A stretch of 64,000 nt of DNA. It comes from Paenibacillus terrae (GTDB lineage Bacteria > Bacillota > Bacilli > Paenibacillales > Paenibacillaceae). Where the stretch lies: contig NZ_JTHP01000018.1 in NCBI RefSeq assembly GCF_000943545.1, forward strand, positions 1 to 64,000, written 5' to 3'. Positions 53,234 through 63,129 of the stretch are shown here, piece after piece; position 1 is the first letter of the stretch; the number at the start of each line of letters is the position of its first letter. The notes beneath the pieces are model-generated. The model was not told where the DNA came from, searched no databases, and saw nothing but the letters and a program-made list of their open reading frames with translations. A program made the translations under genes and the position numbers.

Positions 53234-54700
53234 TTAAAATGTGGTAAAGCCCAACATATCTTGTAAACGATATAGTATATCTTTCCAAAATGTAGAATTA
53301 TCCTCGTAAGCTTCCAGATCCAGACTGTATTCAGCTCCCCGGTTATTCCACAATGTATCAAAATAGGCCGCAATCTGTCGGGTCAGCTTACTATCCGCTG
53401 GAGCGGCCACCCGCAATTCATTCTCCAGATTCAGATCGTCCAGATTACGTGGTGTCAAATTCGTGGAGCCGCCCAAAATGATGTGATCTCCTTGTCCCTT
53501 GGCAATATAAATTAGCTTGGTATGGTATTGCTCATGGGTCGTATTATACCAGCGGATTTGGATTTTTCCGCCCGATTTATCGGACAGTTCTTTGGCAACC
53601 GGACGATTGGGGATACCGATTTTTTCCTGTCCAAACGCGTTTTGATTCGGGTCTAGCAGCAATTGGATGTTCACACCACGCGCGGAGGCCTCCAGCAGGC
53701 TGTTCAACACTCTGCGGTCAGCCAAATAAAACATGCCCATATGAATACTGTCGCCTTGTTTGGTCTGTCCGATGGCATCCAGAACCGAGGTATATACTTT
53801 GCCTTCGGTTAGATATTGGATCCGGTAGTTGTCCTTTCCCGGTTGAGCAGAGGCTTCTGCTTGTGGCCTATAGGCAGGAAGCTGCCCTCCGCCGGAGAAG
53901 TCCAGTACCGCCTGCTCGGTTTGTAAAATGTCCCCGATGATGGGTCCCTTCACCTCCAGCGCAACATTGGAGTGATATGCACTCGCATCGTGAACGTTGC
54001 CTGTGGAAATGAGCGCTGTCTGCTCGCTGGCAACCAATTTACGATGATTGGCCTTGACGTTCAACAGCTTGAGATAAGAGCGTGCCGTAACGTCAGGTCC
54101 GTCACTGGCCATCAGATTGGGAATCCAGCCTGTGCCCTGCTGTCCGAACCATTGGAAAAAGGTACGCCACACGGCAGAATAGCTCGGCGTGGAATCCCGC
54201 AGCGGGTCCACATCGGTCTGCACAACCTGAATTCCCGCTCGTTTCATATTCTCCAGCAAATGATTAGGGGATGAATTGTAATTGGTATTGACTTCATCTG
54301 TAATGAAAAAGATAGGCATATCGGGATGAGCCTTCTTTTTGGCAATCAGACGCTCGGTCATCTGTGCGCTGACTTGGGGGAAGCGCTGGCCCTTATGTTT
54401 ATAATCGTTGAACAGAAACAGATCGATGACGATAAATTGTTTGGCTTCATCAATGATCCCAAACATACGATTCAAAATTTGCCCTTCATGCTGTGCGGTA
54501 CTTCCATCCCCGGAGGGATAGGTCAAATCCGTCCAGAAGTTCACCTCGTTGGTTGAATACTCCTGACTTTCATAGGAGACGAAGGGAGGCAATGGCTTAT
54601 GGGTCTGATAGATCATGACGGCAATCAGCCACAGGATGAGTAACAGGATAATGATTTTAATAGTGCGGCTTGTTCGATGCAGCCGATTATGTTTAGCCAT
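53234..54700 (-). CDS. membrane-anchored phospholipase D-fold protein
   Basis: A 488-residue protein with one N-terminal span (IKIIILLLILWLIAVMIY) and an outward-facing PLD domain pair. The HKD motifs are ANHRKLVASEQTALISTGNV, without the usual Asp six residues after Lys, and QYHTKLIYIAKGQGDHIILG with GGSTN. It is shorter on conserved features than Cls and may act on extracellular phospholipid or nucleic acid. Substrate unknown. Confidence 0.82.
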   Translation of the reverse strand: MAKHNRLHRTSRTIKIIILLLILWLIAVMIYQTHKPLPPFVSYESQEYSTNEVNFWTDLTYPSGDGSTAQHEGQILNRMFGIIDEAKQFIVIDLFLFNDYKHKGQRFPQVSAQMTERLIAKKKAHPDMPIFFITDEVNTNYNSSPNHLLENMKRAGIQVVQTDVDPLRDSTPSYSAVWRTFFQWFGQQGTGWIPNLMASDGPDVTARSYLKLLNVKANHRKLVASEQTALISTGNVHDASAYHSNVALEVKGPIIGDILQTEQAVLDFSGGGQLPAYRPQAEASAQPGKDNYRIQYLTEGKVYTSVLDAIGQTKQGDSIHMGMFYLADRRVLNSLLEASARGVNIQLLLDPNQNAFGQEKIGIPNRPVAKELSDKSGGKIQIRWYNTTHEQYHTKLIYIAKGQGDHIILGGSTNLTPRNLDDLNLENELRVAAPADSKLTRQIAAYFDTLWNNRGAEYSLDLEAYEDNSTFWKDILYRLQDMLGFTTF

Positions 54701-54932
54701 ATGGCGGTCAACTCCTCAATTGAATGCTGCATTCCATTTTATCGTGCCGGAACATGCAGTTTATGATGGGATACTGTCTAGTTATTAACGCAAGTGTACA
54801 GGATTGAAGCGTAATGATCGGAAGGAAAGGGTTGGATGGTTGGAGTTGTTTCAGGACATATGTCCTTTATGGTGAGACTAACCTATACTTTAATAAATAG
54901 AAAAGTCACATAGATAGGGAGAATAACGATTC

Positions 54933-55358
54933 ATGAGAGGAATTTTGTTTGCTTTTTTGGGAGGCGCTTGTATTACGCTGCAAGGGGTAGCGAATACACG
55001 GATTAGTCAGGATATCGGTACATGGCAGGCGGCTACGGTTACTCAACTGACGGGTGTTATTTTGGCGGCATTGATCTGGATGTTCACACGAGATGGAAAT
55101 GTGGCGGAGATGAAGCAGGTAAAGCCCATGTATCTCTTGGGTGGCGCTTTTGCAGCTATCATCATATTCAGTGAAGTCACCGCTATTCAGCATATTGGGG
55201 TTACGTTCACGATCTCGGCGCTGTTGATTGCTCAGTTGTGTCTGACCTTCCTGGTTGATATAAATGGATGGTTCGGTGTAGTGAAGCAGAAGATGAAGCT
55301 CCCGCAATTTATAGGCATTGGCATGATGATTGCGGGTGTGATCATTTTGAAGCTCTAA
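54933..55358 (+). CDS. DUF606 (YdcZ) small membrane transporter subunit
   Basis: A 141-residue four- to five-span protein of the DUF606 branch of the drug/metabolite transporter superfamily. Opening FAFLGGACITLQGVANTRIS and ending IGIGMMIAGVIILKL are typical. DUF606 proteins occur singly or as pairs; a second copy follows the regulator gene here. Function unknown. Confidence 0.85.
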   Translation: MRGILFAFLGGACITLQGVANTRISQDIGTWQAATVTQLTGVILAALIWMFTRDGNVAEMKQVKPMYLLGGAFAAIIIFSEVTAIQHIGVTFTISALLIAQLCLTFLVDINGWFGVVKQKMKLPQFIGIGMMIAGVIILKL

Positions 55359-55415
55359 ATAGAACTTCATTCGGAGAAGGAACCCAGAACGTAGAAAACG
55401 AAGGTGAGCTCAAGC

Positions 55416-56117
55416 ATGAAAGAAATTCAGGATCAAGAGCAACTGAAGCATTTTTTACAATTGCATCAGCTAGAAACCATACTACATGAGCCACTGCGGC
55501 CTTATTTGTCGCTGCATCGTTTGGAACAAGGGGAAAAGCTGTGCTCCCAAGGGGATTCCATTGAACATCTGTACATATTGGTACAGGGCAAGGTCAAGAT
55601 TTATACCAGTTCAACGGAAGGCAAAACACTGGTTCTCTGCTTTAAAACACCGATTGAGATCATAGGAGATGTTGAATATATTCGCAGCAGCAACGTGATC
55701 AACACGGTGGAGGCTGTGTCTCCTATATATGTAATCAGTATTCACCACCAGTGGATGAATAAATATGGCAGAGACTACGCTCCAATGCTGCAATTTTTGC
55801 TGGATATCGTTACCCGGAAGTTTTGCATGGATTCCGACTTTTCCAGCTTTAACTTAATGTATCCCGTGGAAGTCAGGCTGGCCAGTTACCTGCTATCCGT
55901 TTCTTTTGACGAAGGTGATGCTTCTTTCCATGAGGAACTGCGGGCATCCAGTCTCGTAGATGTGGCGAATTTAATCGGAACCAGCTATAGGCATCTCAAC
56001 CGTGTGATTCGCAAGATGAGCGCAGAGGGATTGGTGGAACGAGCACGGGGCTATATTGTAATTCGTGACAGAGAAGGTTTGGGCCAACTGGCAGGCCATA
56101 ATATTTATGAAGCATAA
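55416..56117 (+). CDS. Crp/Fnr-family regulator (YeiL-like)
   Basis: A 233-residue regulator, started at the ATG at 55416 after GAAGGTGAGC; a GTG four codons earlier is less well placed. The N-terminal cyclic-nucleotide-binding-like fold is LYILVQGKVKIYTSSTEGKT; the C-terminal winged helix is VDVANLIGTSYRHLNRVIRK. It lacks the N-terminal Cys set of FNR. It sits between two DUF606 genes and probably controls them; the effector is unknown. Confidence 0.88.
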   Translation: MKEIQDQEQLKHFLQLHQLETILHEPLRPYLSLHRLEQGEKLCSQGDSIEHLYILVQGKVKIYTSSTEGKTLVLCFKTPIEIIGDVEYIRSSNVINTVEAVSPIYVISIHHQWMNKYGRDYAPMLQFLLDIVTRKFCMDSDFSSFNLMYPVEVRLASYLLSVSFDEGDASFHEELRASSLVDVANLIGTSYRHLNRVIRKMSAEGLVERARGYIVIRDREGLGQLAGHNIYEA

Positions 56118-56153
56118 TCATTCGTAAAAGAATTAGCGGGGAGAGCTGAAATC

Positions 56154-56651
56154 ATGTTATCAGGAATTGTACTGGCGGTTATCGCAGGAGCCTTTGTTAG
56201 CCTGCAAACGATATTCAATAATAAGGTGAACGAACGGACAGGTTCATGGGCTACAACCACACTTGTGCTGGGAACGGGGTTTCTGGCCTCCTTGCTCGGC
56301 AGTCTTATTTTTGCAGGGAAAAATACATTTACACTACAGCATATGCAGCCGTGGTACTGGTTCAGTGGAATGATTGGTGTTGGCGTGGTGTTCTGTCTGG
56401 TACAAGGAGTGAAGCTGCTTGGTCCGACTTATGCGATCTCTATCGTATTAACGGCACAATTGGGCACTGCTTTGCTGTGGGATTCGTTAGGATGGCTGGG
56501 ACTGGAAAAGATTCCGTTCACCTTCACCAAGCTGATCGGCGTGCTGGTCATTATCGGAGGCATTTTGATATTCAAGTTTGGCAACGGGCGTACGAAGGAT
56601 CAGCAAGAAAGCATTTCACATGAAAATAATAACTCCCATCTCCGCAGTTGA
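56154..56651 (+). CDS. DUF606 (YdcZ) membrane protein, partner copy
   Basis: A 165-residue homologue of the protein at 54933, with SGIVLAVIAGAFVSLQTIFN opening and the same ending pattern (LIGVLVIIGGILIFKF). A hydrophilic tail of about 20 residues follows. The pair with the intervening regulator makes a compact module. Its last 36 bases overlap the truncated MFS frame on the other strand, so the tail may derive from that older sequence. Confidence 0.85.
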   Translation: MLSGIVLAVIAGAFVSLQTIFNNKVNERTGSWATTTLVLGTGFLASLLGSLIFAGKNTFTLQHMQPWYWFSGMIGVGVVFCLVQGVKLLGPTYAISIVLTAQLGTALLWDSLGWLGLEKIPFTFTKLIGVLVIIGGILIFKFGNGRTKDQQESISHENNNSHLRS

Positions 56652-56780
56652 AGCACCCAGTGTATCCCGGACTGTAGGTGTTCGGGAGACCCAAGATGCA
56701 AAAGCCACACCTGGAAGAGCAAATAATAAGAATAGCATATTGCGAACGAACTTTGGATCTTTGGAAAGCTGTGCTGTCAT
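56616..56780 (-). pseudogene. N-terminal stub of an MFS transporter
   Basis: AAGGAG precedes ATG at 56780, and the frame reads MTAQLSKDPKFVRNMLFLLF, then ALPGVAFASWVSRTPTVRDT and LGASTAEMGVIIF before a stop. This is the first span and loop of a YbjJ-like MFS permease. The rest is missing, replaced by the DUF606 gene's 3' end. Confidence 0.75.
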
Positions 56781-56907
56781 GCAAAAAACTCCTTACCGCT
56801 CCTTATCTAAAAGCCGCAAAGAATGGACCAAGCTTTAAGTGGGACATGTCGTTTCAGGTATCCGTCCGCTCTTTTGACAATACTTATTAAAAGTATAATA
56901 ATAAACT

Positions 56908-56924
56908 ATACTATAATTTAGTAT
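56908..56924. promoter_or_regulatory. AT-rich palindrome upstream of maa
   Basis: ATACTATAATTTAGTAT, a 17-bp near-palindrome 63 bases before the start at 56987; it could be a repressor site or just a promoter's -10 region. Confidence 0.3.
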
Positions 56925-56986
56925 CTGGCATTTGTCCAACTTCATGGAGTGAAATGAAAACCTTTTAAACAGGAAGGAAAGTGTAC

Positions 56987-57604
56987 ATGGCAACGAATAA
57001 AGAAAATATGTTAGAAGGCAAATTATATATGGCTGGTGGAAAAGAATTAGCAAAGGATAGCAAGAAATCGAGAATGCTTACCCGCTTGTTCAATAACAGT
57101 ACGGAAGAGCAACAGGAGTACCGGGTAGAGCTACTTAAACAACTGTTCGAGTCTACAGGTCAGGAGATATATATCGAACCCCCATTTCGCTGTGACTATG
57201 GCTGTCACATTACAGTGGGCAATCAGTTCTATGCCAATTATGACTGCATCATTATTGACGTAGCGAAAGTAACAATAGGGGATCATGTTTTTTTCGGCCC
57301 CAGGGTAGGTGTATATACGGCTGGGCATCCGATAGATTCAGATGTACGCAACACCTTGCTCGAATTTGGTAAACCGATAACGATTGGGAACAGTGTATGG
57401 ATTGGCGCAAATACCGTAATCACTCCAGGAGTGAATATTGGAAATAATGTAGTTATCGGGGCGGGATCTATCGTTACCAAAGACATTCCTGATAATGTGG
57501 TTGCCGTAGGAAATCCATGTAAAGTGCTAAGGGAAATTACAGATGAAGACAGACGGTACTGGGAAAAGCAAAAAAATGATTATTACGCTGACATTGAGGA
57601 CTAA
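56987..57604 (+). CDS. maa: sugar O-acetyltransferase (maltose O-acetyltransferase family)
   Basis: A 205-residue left-handed beta-helix acetyltransferase. ATG at 56987 follows AGGAAGG. The N-terminal domain is MLEGKLYMAGGKELAKDSKK, the trimer signature is IYIEPPFRCDYGCHITVGNQ, the catalytic His is in YTAGHPID, and hexapeptide repeats follow (IGNSVWIGANTVITPGVNIG) ending VAVGNPCKVLREI. It acetylates glucose, maltose or related sugars in the cytoplasm. Confidence 0.92.
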   Translation: MATNKENMLEGKLYMAGGKELAKDSKKSRMLTRLFNNSTEEQQEYRVELLKQLFESTGQEIYIEPPFRCDYGCHITVGNQFYANYDCIIIDVAKVTIGDHVFFGPRVGVYTAGHPIDSDVRNTLLEFGKPITIGNSVWIGANTVITPGVNIGNNVVIGAGSIVTKDIPDNVVAVGNPCKVLREITDEDRRYWEKQKNDYYADIED

Positions 57605-57818
57605 GGTACAAATAAAACTCACCTGAACGGTTTATATAAGCAGAGGAAAGGCTCGCGATTTTGTGTATATATTTTTCCATCCATGCTACAATAAAAGTAT
57701 CTAAATAATTTCCTGTAATCATACATAAATAGATCGGTTACCGTGTTCGGGAGCGGTCTTATTTGTGTTTTCAGACCAATGTAAATACATGAAGTGACCT
57801 GAATGAGGTGGGACATAG

Positions 57819-58919
57819 ATGAGTAATGTGGAAAATAAATCTGAAACACCTGAGAGTTCCGGCAAATCCGGTTCTTTGCTGCCTGCTGCACGCACAGGTG
57901 AACGGAAAATAGAGCATGTCCGCCTTTGTTTGCAAGAGGACGTGGCAGGCCAAGGCATCACGAATGGACTGGAGCGCTATGCCTTTAAACACTGTGCACT
58001 GCCTGAACTGCATTTTGATGAGGTACGTTTGGACACTACTTTTCTGGGGCGCGCAGTGCGAACGCCGCTGCTGATTAGCTCCATGACAGGCGGCAGCGCG
58101 GAGACGGGAGCGATTAATGAGCGCTTGGCAGAAACAGCGGAGAAACGCGGCTGGGCGCTGGGAGTAGGCTCGGTGCGAGCTGCGGTGGAAAAAGAAGAAC
58201 TGGCTCCGACCTTTGCGGTTCGTCGCTTGGCACCGAATATTCCGATCCTTGCCAATCTGGGAGCAGTGCAGTTGAACTACGGATTTGGCGTGGACGACTG
58301 TCGCCGTGCGGTAGAGATTGCCGGAGCGGACATGCTTGTACTGCATTTGAACGGATTGCAGGAGGTTTTCCAACCCGAGGGGAATCTGGATTTTGGCGGA
58401 TTGCTTGGACGTATTGAAGAGCTGTGCCGCCAGCTTTCAGTGCCCGTAGGCGTGAAGGAAGTAGGCTGGGGCATAGATGGCGAGACGGCTTCGAGACTGT
58501 ATGATGCGGGTGCAGCTTTTATTGATGTGGCGGGCGCAGGCGGGACAAGCTGGAGTCAGGTGGAAAAATTCCGCAATTCTGATCCTGTACGCCGTGCAGC
58601 GGCGAAAGCATTTGCGGATTGGGGAAACTCCACCGCAGATTGTATCGTAGAAGTCAGGGCGGCGCAGCCGAATGGCGCAGTGATCGGCAGTGGCGGACTG
58701 AGAGACGGTGTCGATGCAGCCAAGGCGCTTGCCTTGGGCGCTGATATGGCGGGTTTCGGACGGTCGCTGCTCGGATCGGCGGTCGCCTCCACAGAGGCGC
58801 TCGAAGCGCGGCTGGAGCAGGTGGAGCTGGAACTGCGAACAGTCATGTTCGGAATTGGAGTAGCTGATATTAAGGAACTTAGAGACACAACTCGGTTGAG
58901 GAAGAAGGCGAACGCATGA
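57819..58919 (+). CDS. fni: type 2 isopentenyl-diphosphate delta-isomerase
   Basis: FMN- and NADPH-dependent enzyme interconverting IPP and DMAPP, used after the MEP or mevalonate pathway. A 366-residue TIM barrel: RKIEHVRLCLQ at the start, LLISSMTGGSAETGAINERL with FMN contacts, then LGVGSVRAAV, LHLNGLQE, VGVKEVGWGI, DVAGAGGTSW and the phosphate loop IGSGGLRDGVDAAKALALGA. The N-terminus has about 25 extra residues. Start after GAGGTGGG. Its stop overlaps the ATG of the next gene. Confidence 0.95.
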   Translation: MSNVENKSETPESSGKSGSLLPAARTGERKIEHVRLCLQEDVAGQGITNGLERYAFKHCALPELHFDEVRLDTTFLGRAVRTPLLISSMTGGSAETGAINERLAETAEKRGWALGVGSVRAAVEKEELAPTFAVRRLAPNIPILANLGAVQLNYGFGVDDCRRAVEIAGADMLVLHLNGLQEVFQPEGNLDFGGLLGRIEELCRQLSVPVGVKEVGWGIDGETASRLYDAGAAFIDVAGAGGTSWSQVEKFRNSDPVRRAAAKAFADWGNSTADCIVEVRAAQPNGAVIGSGGLRDGVDAAKALALGADMAGFGRSLLGSAVASTEALEARLEQVELELRTVMFGIGVADIKELRDTTRLRKKANA

Positions 58920-59410
58920 GCAGCATTGTAACCCTGGTACCAATGGACGCAGAGCAATATGAACGGTTTGAGCAGCGCTCGCTCGCGGACTACGCGGACG
59001 AAAAAATTCAGGCAGGCACATGGACGGTGGAAGAAGCGCCGGAACGCGCGGCAGAAAGCTTTGCCCGATACCTGCCACAGAGATTGGATACTCCCCATGC
59101 TCACCTTTACATGCTGATGTATTCGAATACGGATGTTGTGGAGAGCCAAGAGGAAGCGGGCTATATCTGGTTCAATATGACGGATAGCGCACAAGGAAAA
59201 GAAGCTTTTCTGCTGGATATTCTCGTCTACGATTCATATCAGGGGCGGGGGCTAGGCACATTGGCGATGGGGGCTTTGGAACAGGAAGCTCGCAGGCTGG
59301 GAGCCGTTCGCATCGGTTTGCACGTATTTGGGCATAATGAGCGGGCTTTGCATGTGTACCGCAAGTCAGGCTATCGGGTTACGGATATTCAGATGAGCAA
59401 AGAGATTTAA
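58916..59410 (+). CDS. GNAT-family N-acetyltransferase
   Basis: A 164-residue acetyltransferase coupled to fni by an ATGA overlap. Acetyl-CoA motif: YQGRGLGTLAMGALEQEA, preceded by LLDILVYDS and followed by VFGHNERALHVYRKSGYRV. The N-terminal region (YERFEQRSLADYADEKIQAG) is the usual helical lead of the small-molecule branch. Substrate unknown; the link to isoprenoid metabolism is positional only. Confidence 0.88.
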   Translation: MSSIVTLVPMDAEQYERFEQRSLADYADEKIQAGTWTVEEAPERAAESFARYLPQRLDTPHAHLYMLMYSNTDVVESQEEAGYIWFNMTDSAQGKEAFLLDILVYDSYQGRGLGTLAMGALEQEARRLGAVRIGLHVFGHNERALHVYRKSGYRVTDIQMSKEI

Positions 59411-59552
59411 ATGAAGAAGTAGAGGATATAGCAAAATCCTGAAAGTCACAGTCGTATGCTTGCCGCATGTATGGGTTCTCATATATAATGTGGGTTGGTA
59501 AACTAACGGATGGCATAACGCACATTTTATATAAACGGGAGTTGTTCTGATT

Positions 59553-60653
59553 ATGGCTTTAAAAGCGGGGATTGTGGGCTTGCCGAACGTGGGCAAATCA
59601 ACACTGTTTAACGCAATAACGCAGGCGGGTGCGGAATCCGCAAACTATCCATTTTGTACGATTGACCCGAATGTGGGTGTCGTTGAAGTACCGGACGAGC
59701 GGCTGGATAAGCTGACTGAACTGGTTGTGCCGAACAAAACGGTGCCGACAGCTTTTGAATTTGTTGATATTGCAGGACTTGTACGCGGTGCGAGCAAGGG
59801 CGAGGGTTTGGGTAACAAGTTTCTGGCTCATATTCGTGAAGTGGATGCGATTGTACATGTGGTGCGTTGTTTTGAAGATGAGAACATCACCCATGTGGAC
59901 GGCAAAATCGACCCGATCAGTGACATTCAGACCATTAATCTGGAGCTGATTCTGGCGGATATCGAAAGCGTAGACAAGCGCATTGAGCGTTCCCGCAAAA
60001 ACATGAAGGGTGGCAACAAGCAATACACCCAGGAAGTTGAAGTGCTGGAGCGGATCAAGGAATCACTGTATGCTGATAAGCCTGCGCGCAGCGTGGAATT
60101 GTCGGATGAAGAACAACTGATTGTACGTGATCTTCATTTGCTTACGATGAAGCCTGTACTGTACGCTGCTAATGTCAGCGAAGACGGCGTAACGGAAGCC
60201 GACAGCAATCCATATGTGCAAAAGGTACGTGATTTTGCTGTAGCGGAAAATGCAGAAGTAGTGCCGATTAGCGCCAAAGTAGAATCTGAAATTGCCGAGC
60301 TGGAAGGCGAAGATAAGGCGATGTTCCTGGAGGAACTGGGACTGGCTGAATCCGGTCTGAATCGTCTGATCAAAGCCGCTTACCGGTTGTTGGGTCTGTA
60401 TACGTATTTCACAGCAGGTGTGCAGGAAGTACGCGCATGGACCATTCACAAAGGAACTAAAGCACCGGGGGCTGCGGGCGTTATCCACACGGATTTTGAA
60501 CGCGGATTTATTCGTGCCGAGGTTGTATCCTACAACGATTTGGTCGCTGCTGGCTCTATGAACGGGGCTAAGGAACGTGGTCAGCTTCGTTTGGAAGGTA
60601 AGGAATATGTGGTACAAGACGGAGACGTTATGCATTTCCGTTTTAATGTATAA
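59553..60653 (+). CDS. ychF: redox-regulated ribosome-associated ATPase YchF (Obg family)
   Basis: A 366-residue Obg-like ATPase that binds ribosomes and modulates translation under oxidative stress. G1 is [15 protein letters not shown]3 is [14 protein letters not shown], and the G4 region has the ATP-favouring NVSE in place of NKxD, as in OLA1/YchF. A helical insert follows residue 130 and the C-terminal TGS domain contains [25 protein letters not shown] precedes the ATG. Terminates at 60693. Confidence 0.96.
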   Translation: MALKAGIVGLPNVGKSTLFNAITQAGAESANYPFCTIDPNVGVVEVPDERLDKLTELVVPNKTVPTAFEFVDIAGLVRGASKGEGLGNKFLAHIREVDAIVHVVRCFEDENITHVDGKIDPISDIQTINLELILADIESVDKRIERSRKNMKGGNKQYTQEVEVLERIKESLYADKPARSVELSDEEQLIVRDLHLLTMKPVLYAANVSEDGVTEADSNPYVQKVRDFAVAENAEVVPISAKVESEIAELEGEDKAMFLEELGLAESGLNRLIKAAYRLLGLYTYFTAGVQEVRAWTIHKGTKAPGAAGVIHTDFERGFIRAEVVSYNDLVAAGSMNGAKERGQLRLEGKEYVVQDGDVMHFRFNV

Positions 60654-60692
60654 CATTAGGTTTGCAGTATAAAACATTGTTCTAAATAAAGT

Positions 60693-60727
60693 AGTCGCTG
60701 CCTGTGTTGGGTGGCGGCTTTTTTTAT
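60693..60727 (+). terminator. terminator of ychF
   Basis: Stem AGTCGCTGCC/GGTGGCGGCT with one or two mismatches, followed by seven T. Confidence 0.8.
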
Positions 60728-60827
60728 TGTTTAGGATAAATCCATATCCTTAGCTCGATTTTGAAAGAAAATATGTTAAAATCCCCTTAATTTCATAGCT
60801 AAAAAGAACCGATAGAGGTGAGCTAAA

Positions 60828-60922
60828 ATGTTAGAACGTTCCATGGAGAATACAAGAGAATTGGAAAAAGGAAAGGGAGTGGTATAAGGAAGAGCTTCAT
60901 TTTGTCGATAGCTCTTCTTTTA
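60828..60922 (+). promoter_or_regulatory. leader peptide ORF and terminator (candidate attenuator)
   Basis: GATAGAGGTGAGC precedes an ATG at 60828 opening a 19-residue frame (MLERSMENTRELEKGKGVV, stop at 60887). One base later begins an 8-bp stem GAAGAGCT/AGCTCTTC (60889-60917) followed by TTTTAAT. The hydrolase gene starts 32 bases further on. A well-placed short ORF followed by a terminator is the layout of transcription attenuators driven by ribosome stalling. Confidence 0.5.
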
Positions 60923-60948
60923 ATAAAAAAGAAAAGAGGACTACTAAA

Positions 60949-61800
60949 ATGAACAAAAATCAACATTTAATTAGCGATGGATTTAAGTTGAATTACTGTA
61001 TAAAAGGGTATGGAAAGCCAATATTGATGGTTGGCAGTAGTATATATTATCCTCACTTGTTTTCGGAGAATTTATATAAAAAGTTTCAGTTCATTTTCTT
61101 GGATCATAGAGGATTTGTGAAGCCGCCCCGAGCTTTAGAACCCGAAGATTATACGTTGGATAAAGCATTAGATGATATAGAAGCAGCAAGACAATCCCTT
61201 AATCTTGAGGATTTTATCATATTGGGACATTCCGGACATGCCTTTATGGCTTTGGAATATGCCAGAAAATACCCTGAACATGTTCAGAAAGTTGTTTTGT
61301 TAAATTCAGCACCTACCAATAGCGAAGAAAGACAGCGGCAAAGCTTTTCATTTTTTAATGAGACAGCAAGTCCAGAGAGAAAGAGGCATTTTGAAAAAGA
61401 TATTGTTTTATTAGAACATGATATCAAGAAAGATCCCGCGAGACGGTTTGTTCACATGTGTATTCGTATGGGAGCCCAAAGTTTTTACGATTATACATTT
61501 AATGCAGCTTACATGTGGGATGGTGTATATACGAATATGACAATCATTGATCATTTATGGGGAGAAGCATTCGGAAAACTTAATCTGATACAATCGTTGG
61601 CCGATGTTAATAAGCCAGTATTTATTGGTTTAGGGAGACATGATTATTTGGTTGCACCCGTTTCACTGTGGGATCTTGTGGATGACACCTATGAGAACGT
61701 GAAGAAAGTAATTTTTGAGCATAGTGGGCATAATCCTATGTTCGAAGAACCTCATTCCTTTGATAGGAAATTAGTCGAGTGGATTTATGAAGGCAAGTAG
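60949..61800 (+). CDS. alpha/beta hydrolase
   Basis: A 283-residue cytoplasmic alpha/beta-hydrolase with N-terminal FKLNYCIKGYGKPILMVGSS, LDHRGF for the strand-4 turn, the nucleophile elbow ILGHSGHAFMALEYA (Ser in GHSGH), Asp in GLGRHDYLVAP and catalytic His in FEHSGHNPMFEEP. It resembles proline iminopeptidase or antibiotic/ester hydrolases; substrate unknown. AT-richer than its neighbours. The leader ORF and terminator upstream suggest inducible expression. Confidence 0.85.
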   Translation: MNKNQHLISDGFKLNYCIKGYGKPILMVGSSIYYPHLFSENLYKKFQFIFLDHRGFVKPPRALEPEDYTLDKALDDIEAARQSLNLEDFIILGHSGHAFMALEYARKYPEHVQKVVLLNSAPTNSEERQRQSFSFFNETASPERKRHFEKDIVLLEHDIKKDPARRFVHMCIRMGAQSFYDYTFNAAYMWDGVYTNMTIIDHLWGEAFGKLNLIQSLADVNKPVFIGLGRHDYLVAPVSLWDLVDDTYENVKKVIFEHSGHNPMFEEPHSFDRKLVEWIYEGK

Positions 61801-61820
61801 GAATTTCGACCATTCTAACG

Positions 61821-61857
61821 AAAAAACGCTCAGCCAATCAGTGCTTAGCGTTTTTTT
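61821..61857 (+). terminator. terminator of the hydrolase gene
   Basis: AAAAAACGCT...AGCGTTTTTTT with an inner AGC/GCT pairing. Confidence 0.9.
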
Positions 61858-62058
61858 GTGTGTATTAGGGTATTGAATTCCTTCAGGTTAAAGGGGTTGT
61901 GGTGCATGTCTTTTTTTATTGAAATTATTGTTGTTATTCAATTCATGAATTAGAAGTATTTTTAGTAGCTAATTAATTAATTAGTTGGTATAATAAAGAG
62001 CTGTAGCCAGTGAATTTGAATCTGGCTTCATATTAATTTAACTGAAGAGGTGAATCGC

Positions 62059-63126
62059 TTGTTGGACCGATTGCAATCATTGGCGGACCGCTACGATAAA
62101 CTGAGCGAACTGCTCTGCGATCCGGATGTAGCGAACGATAGCAAGAAACTTAGAGATTATTCCAAAGAACAGTCTGATTTACAGCCTGCTTATGAAGCAT
62201 ATACCGAATATAAAACTGTCGTTGAAGAGCTGGACGCTGCTAAAGCCATGCAGGCAGAAAAGCTGGACGACGAGATGCGTGAAATGGTGAAGATGGAGAT
62301 TGATGAGCTCAGTGCCCGCAAACGGGAGCTGGACGAAAAAATTCGCATTTTGCTGCTGCCGAAGGACCCGAATGATGATAAGAATGTGATTATCGAGATT
62401 CGTGGTGCAGCGGGTGGTGACGAAGCGGCATTGTTCGCGGCGGATCTGTACCGGATGTACACTCGTTATGCCGATACCCAAGGCTGGCGTGTAGAGCTGA
62501 TGGACGCGAACATGAATGACCTTGGGGGCTTCAAAGAGGTTATTTTCATGATTAACGGACGCGGCGCATACAGCAAAATGAAATTCGAAAGCGGAGCACA
62601 CCGCGTACAGCGAATTCCGACGACGGAATCCGGCGGACGTATTCATACATCTACATCTACGGTATCCGTTATGCCTGAGGCCGAAGAAGTGGATGTTGAA
62701 ATTTCCGACAAGGATATCCGCGTAGATACGTTCTGCTCCAGCGGTGCTGGCGGTCAGTCCGTTAATACGACCAAGTCGGCGGTACGTGTAACGCATATGC
62801 CAACAGGCATTATGGCAACCTGTCAGGACGGCAAATCCCAAAACTCCAACAAGGAGAAGGCACTCCAGGTTTTGCGTGCCCGTATTTCGGATATGCTTCG
62901 TCAGGAAGAGGAAGCCAAATATGCAGGCGAGCGTAAGAGCAAAGTAGGTACCGGAGATCGCAGTGAGCGCATTCGTACCTACAACTTCCCGCAAAGCCGT
63001 GTAACAGATCACCGCATCGGGCTGACCATGCACAAGCTGGATCAGGTGATGAACGGGGAGATCGAAGAAATCGTATCGGCGCTCACGATTGCAGAGCAGG
63101 CTGATTTGATGGAACAAGAGGTTTAA
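62059..63126 (+). CDS. prfA: peptide chain release factor 1
   Basis: Reads UAA and UAG at the ribosome and triggers release. I use the TTG at 62059 ([20 protein letters not shown]), which follows GAAGAGGTG; the GTG within that site would start three codons earlier. This gives 355 residues. The anticodon-like PxT motif is in [14 protein letters not shown] and the GGQ loop is [17 protein letters not shown], whose Gln is methylated by PrmC, encoded next. The C-terminal [19 protein letters not shown] is standard. Confidence 0.97.
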   Translation: MLDRLQSLADRYDKLSELLCDPDVANDSKKLRDYSKEQSDLQPAYEAYTEYKTVVEELDAAKAMQAEKLDDEMREMVKMEIDELSARKRELDEKIRILLLPKDPNDDKNVIIEIRGAAGGDEAALFAADLYRMYTRYADTQGWRVELMDANMNDLGGFKEVIFMINGRGAYSKMKFESGAHRVQRIPTTESGGRIHTSTSTVSVMPEAEEVDVEISDKDIRVDTFCSSGAGGQSVNTTKSAVRVTHMPTGIMATCQDGKSQNSNKEKALQVLRARISDMLRQEEEAKYAGERKSKVGTGDRSERIRTYNFPQSRVTDHRIGLTMHKLDQVMNGEIEEIVSALTIAEQADLMEQEV

Positions 63127-63129
63127 GTT

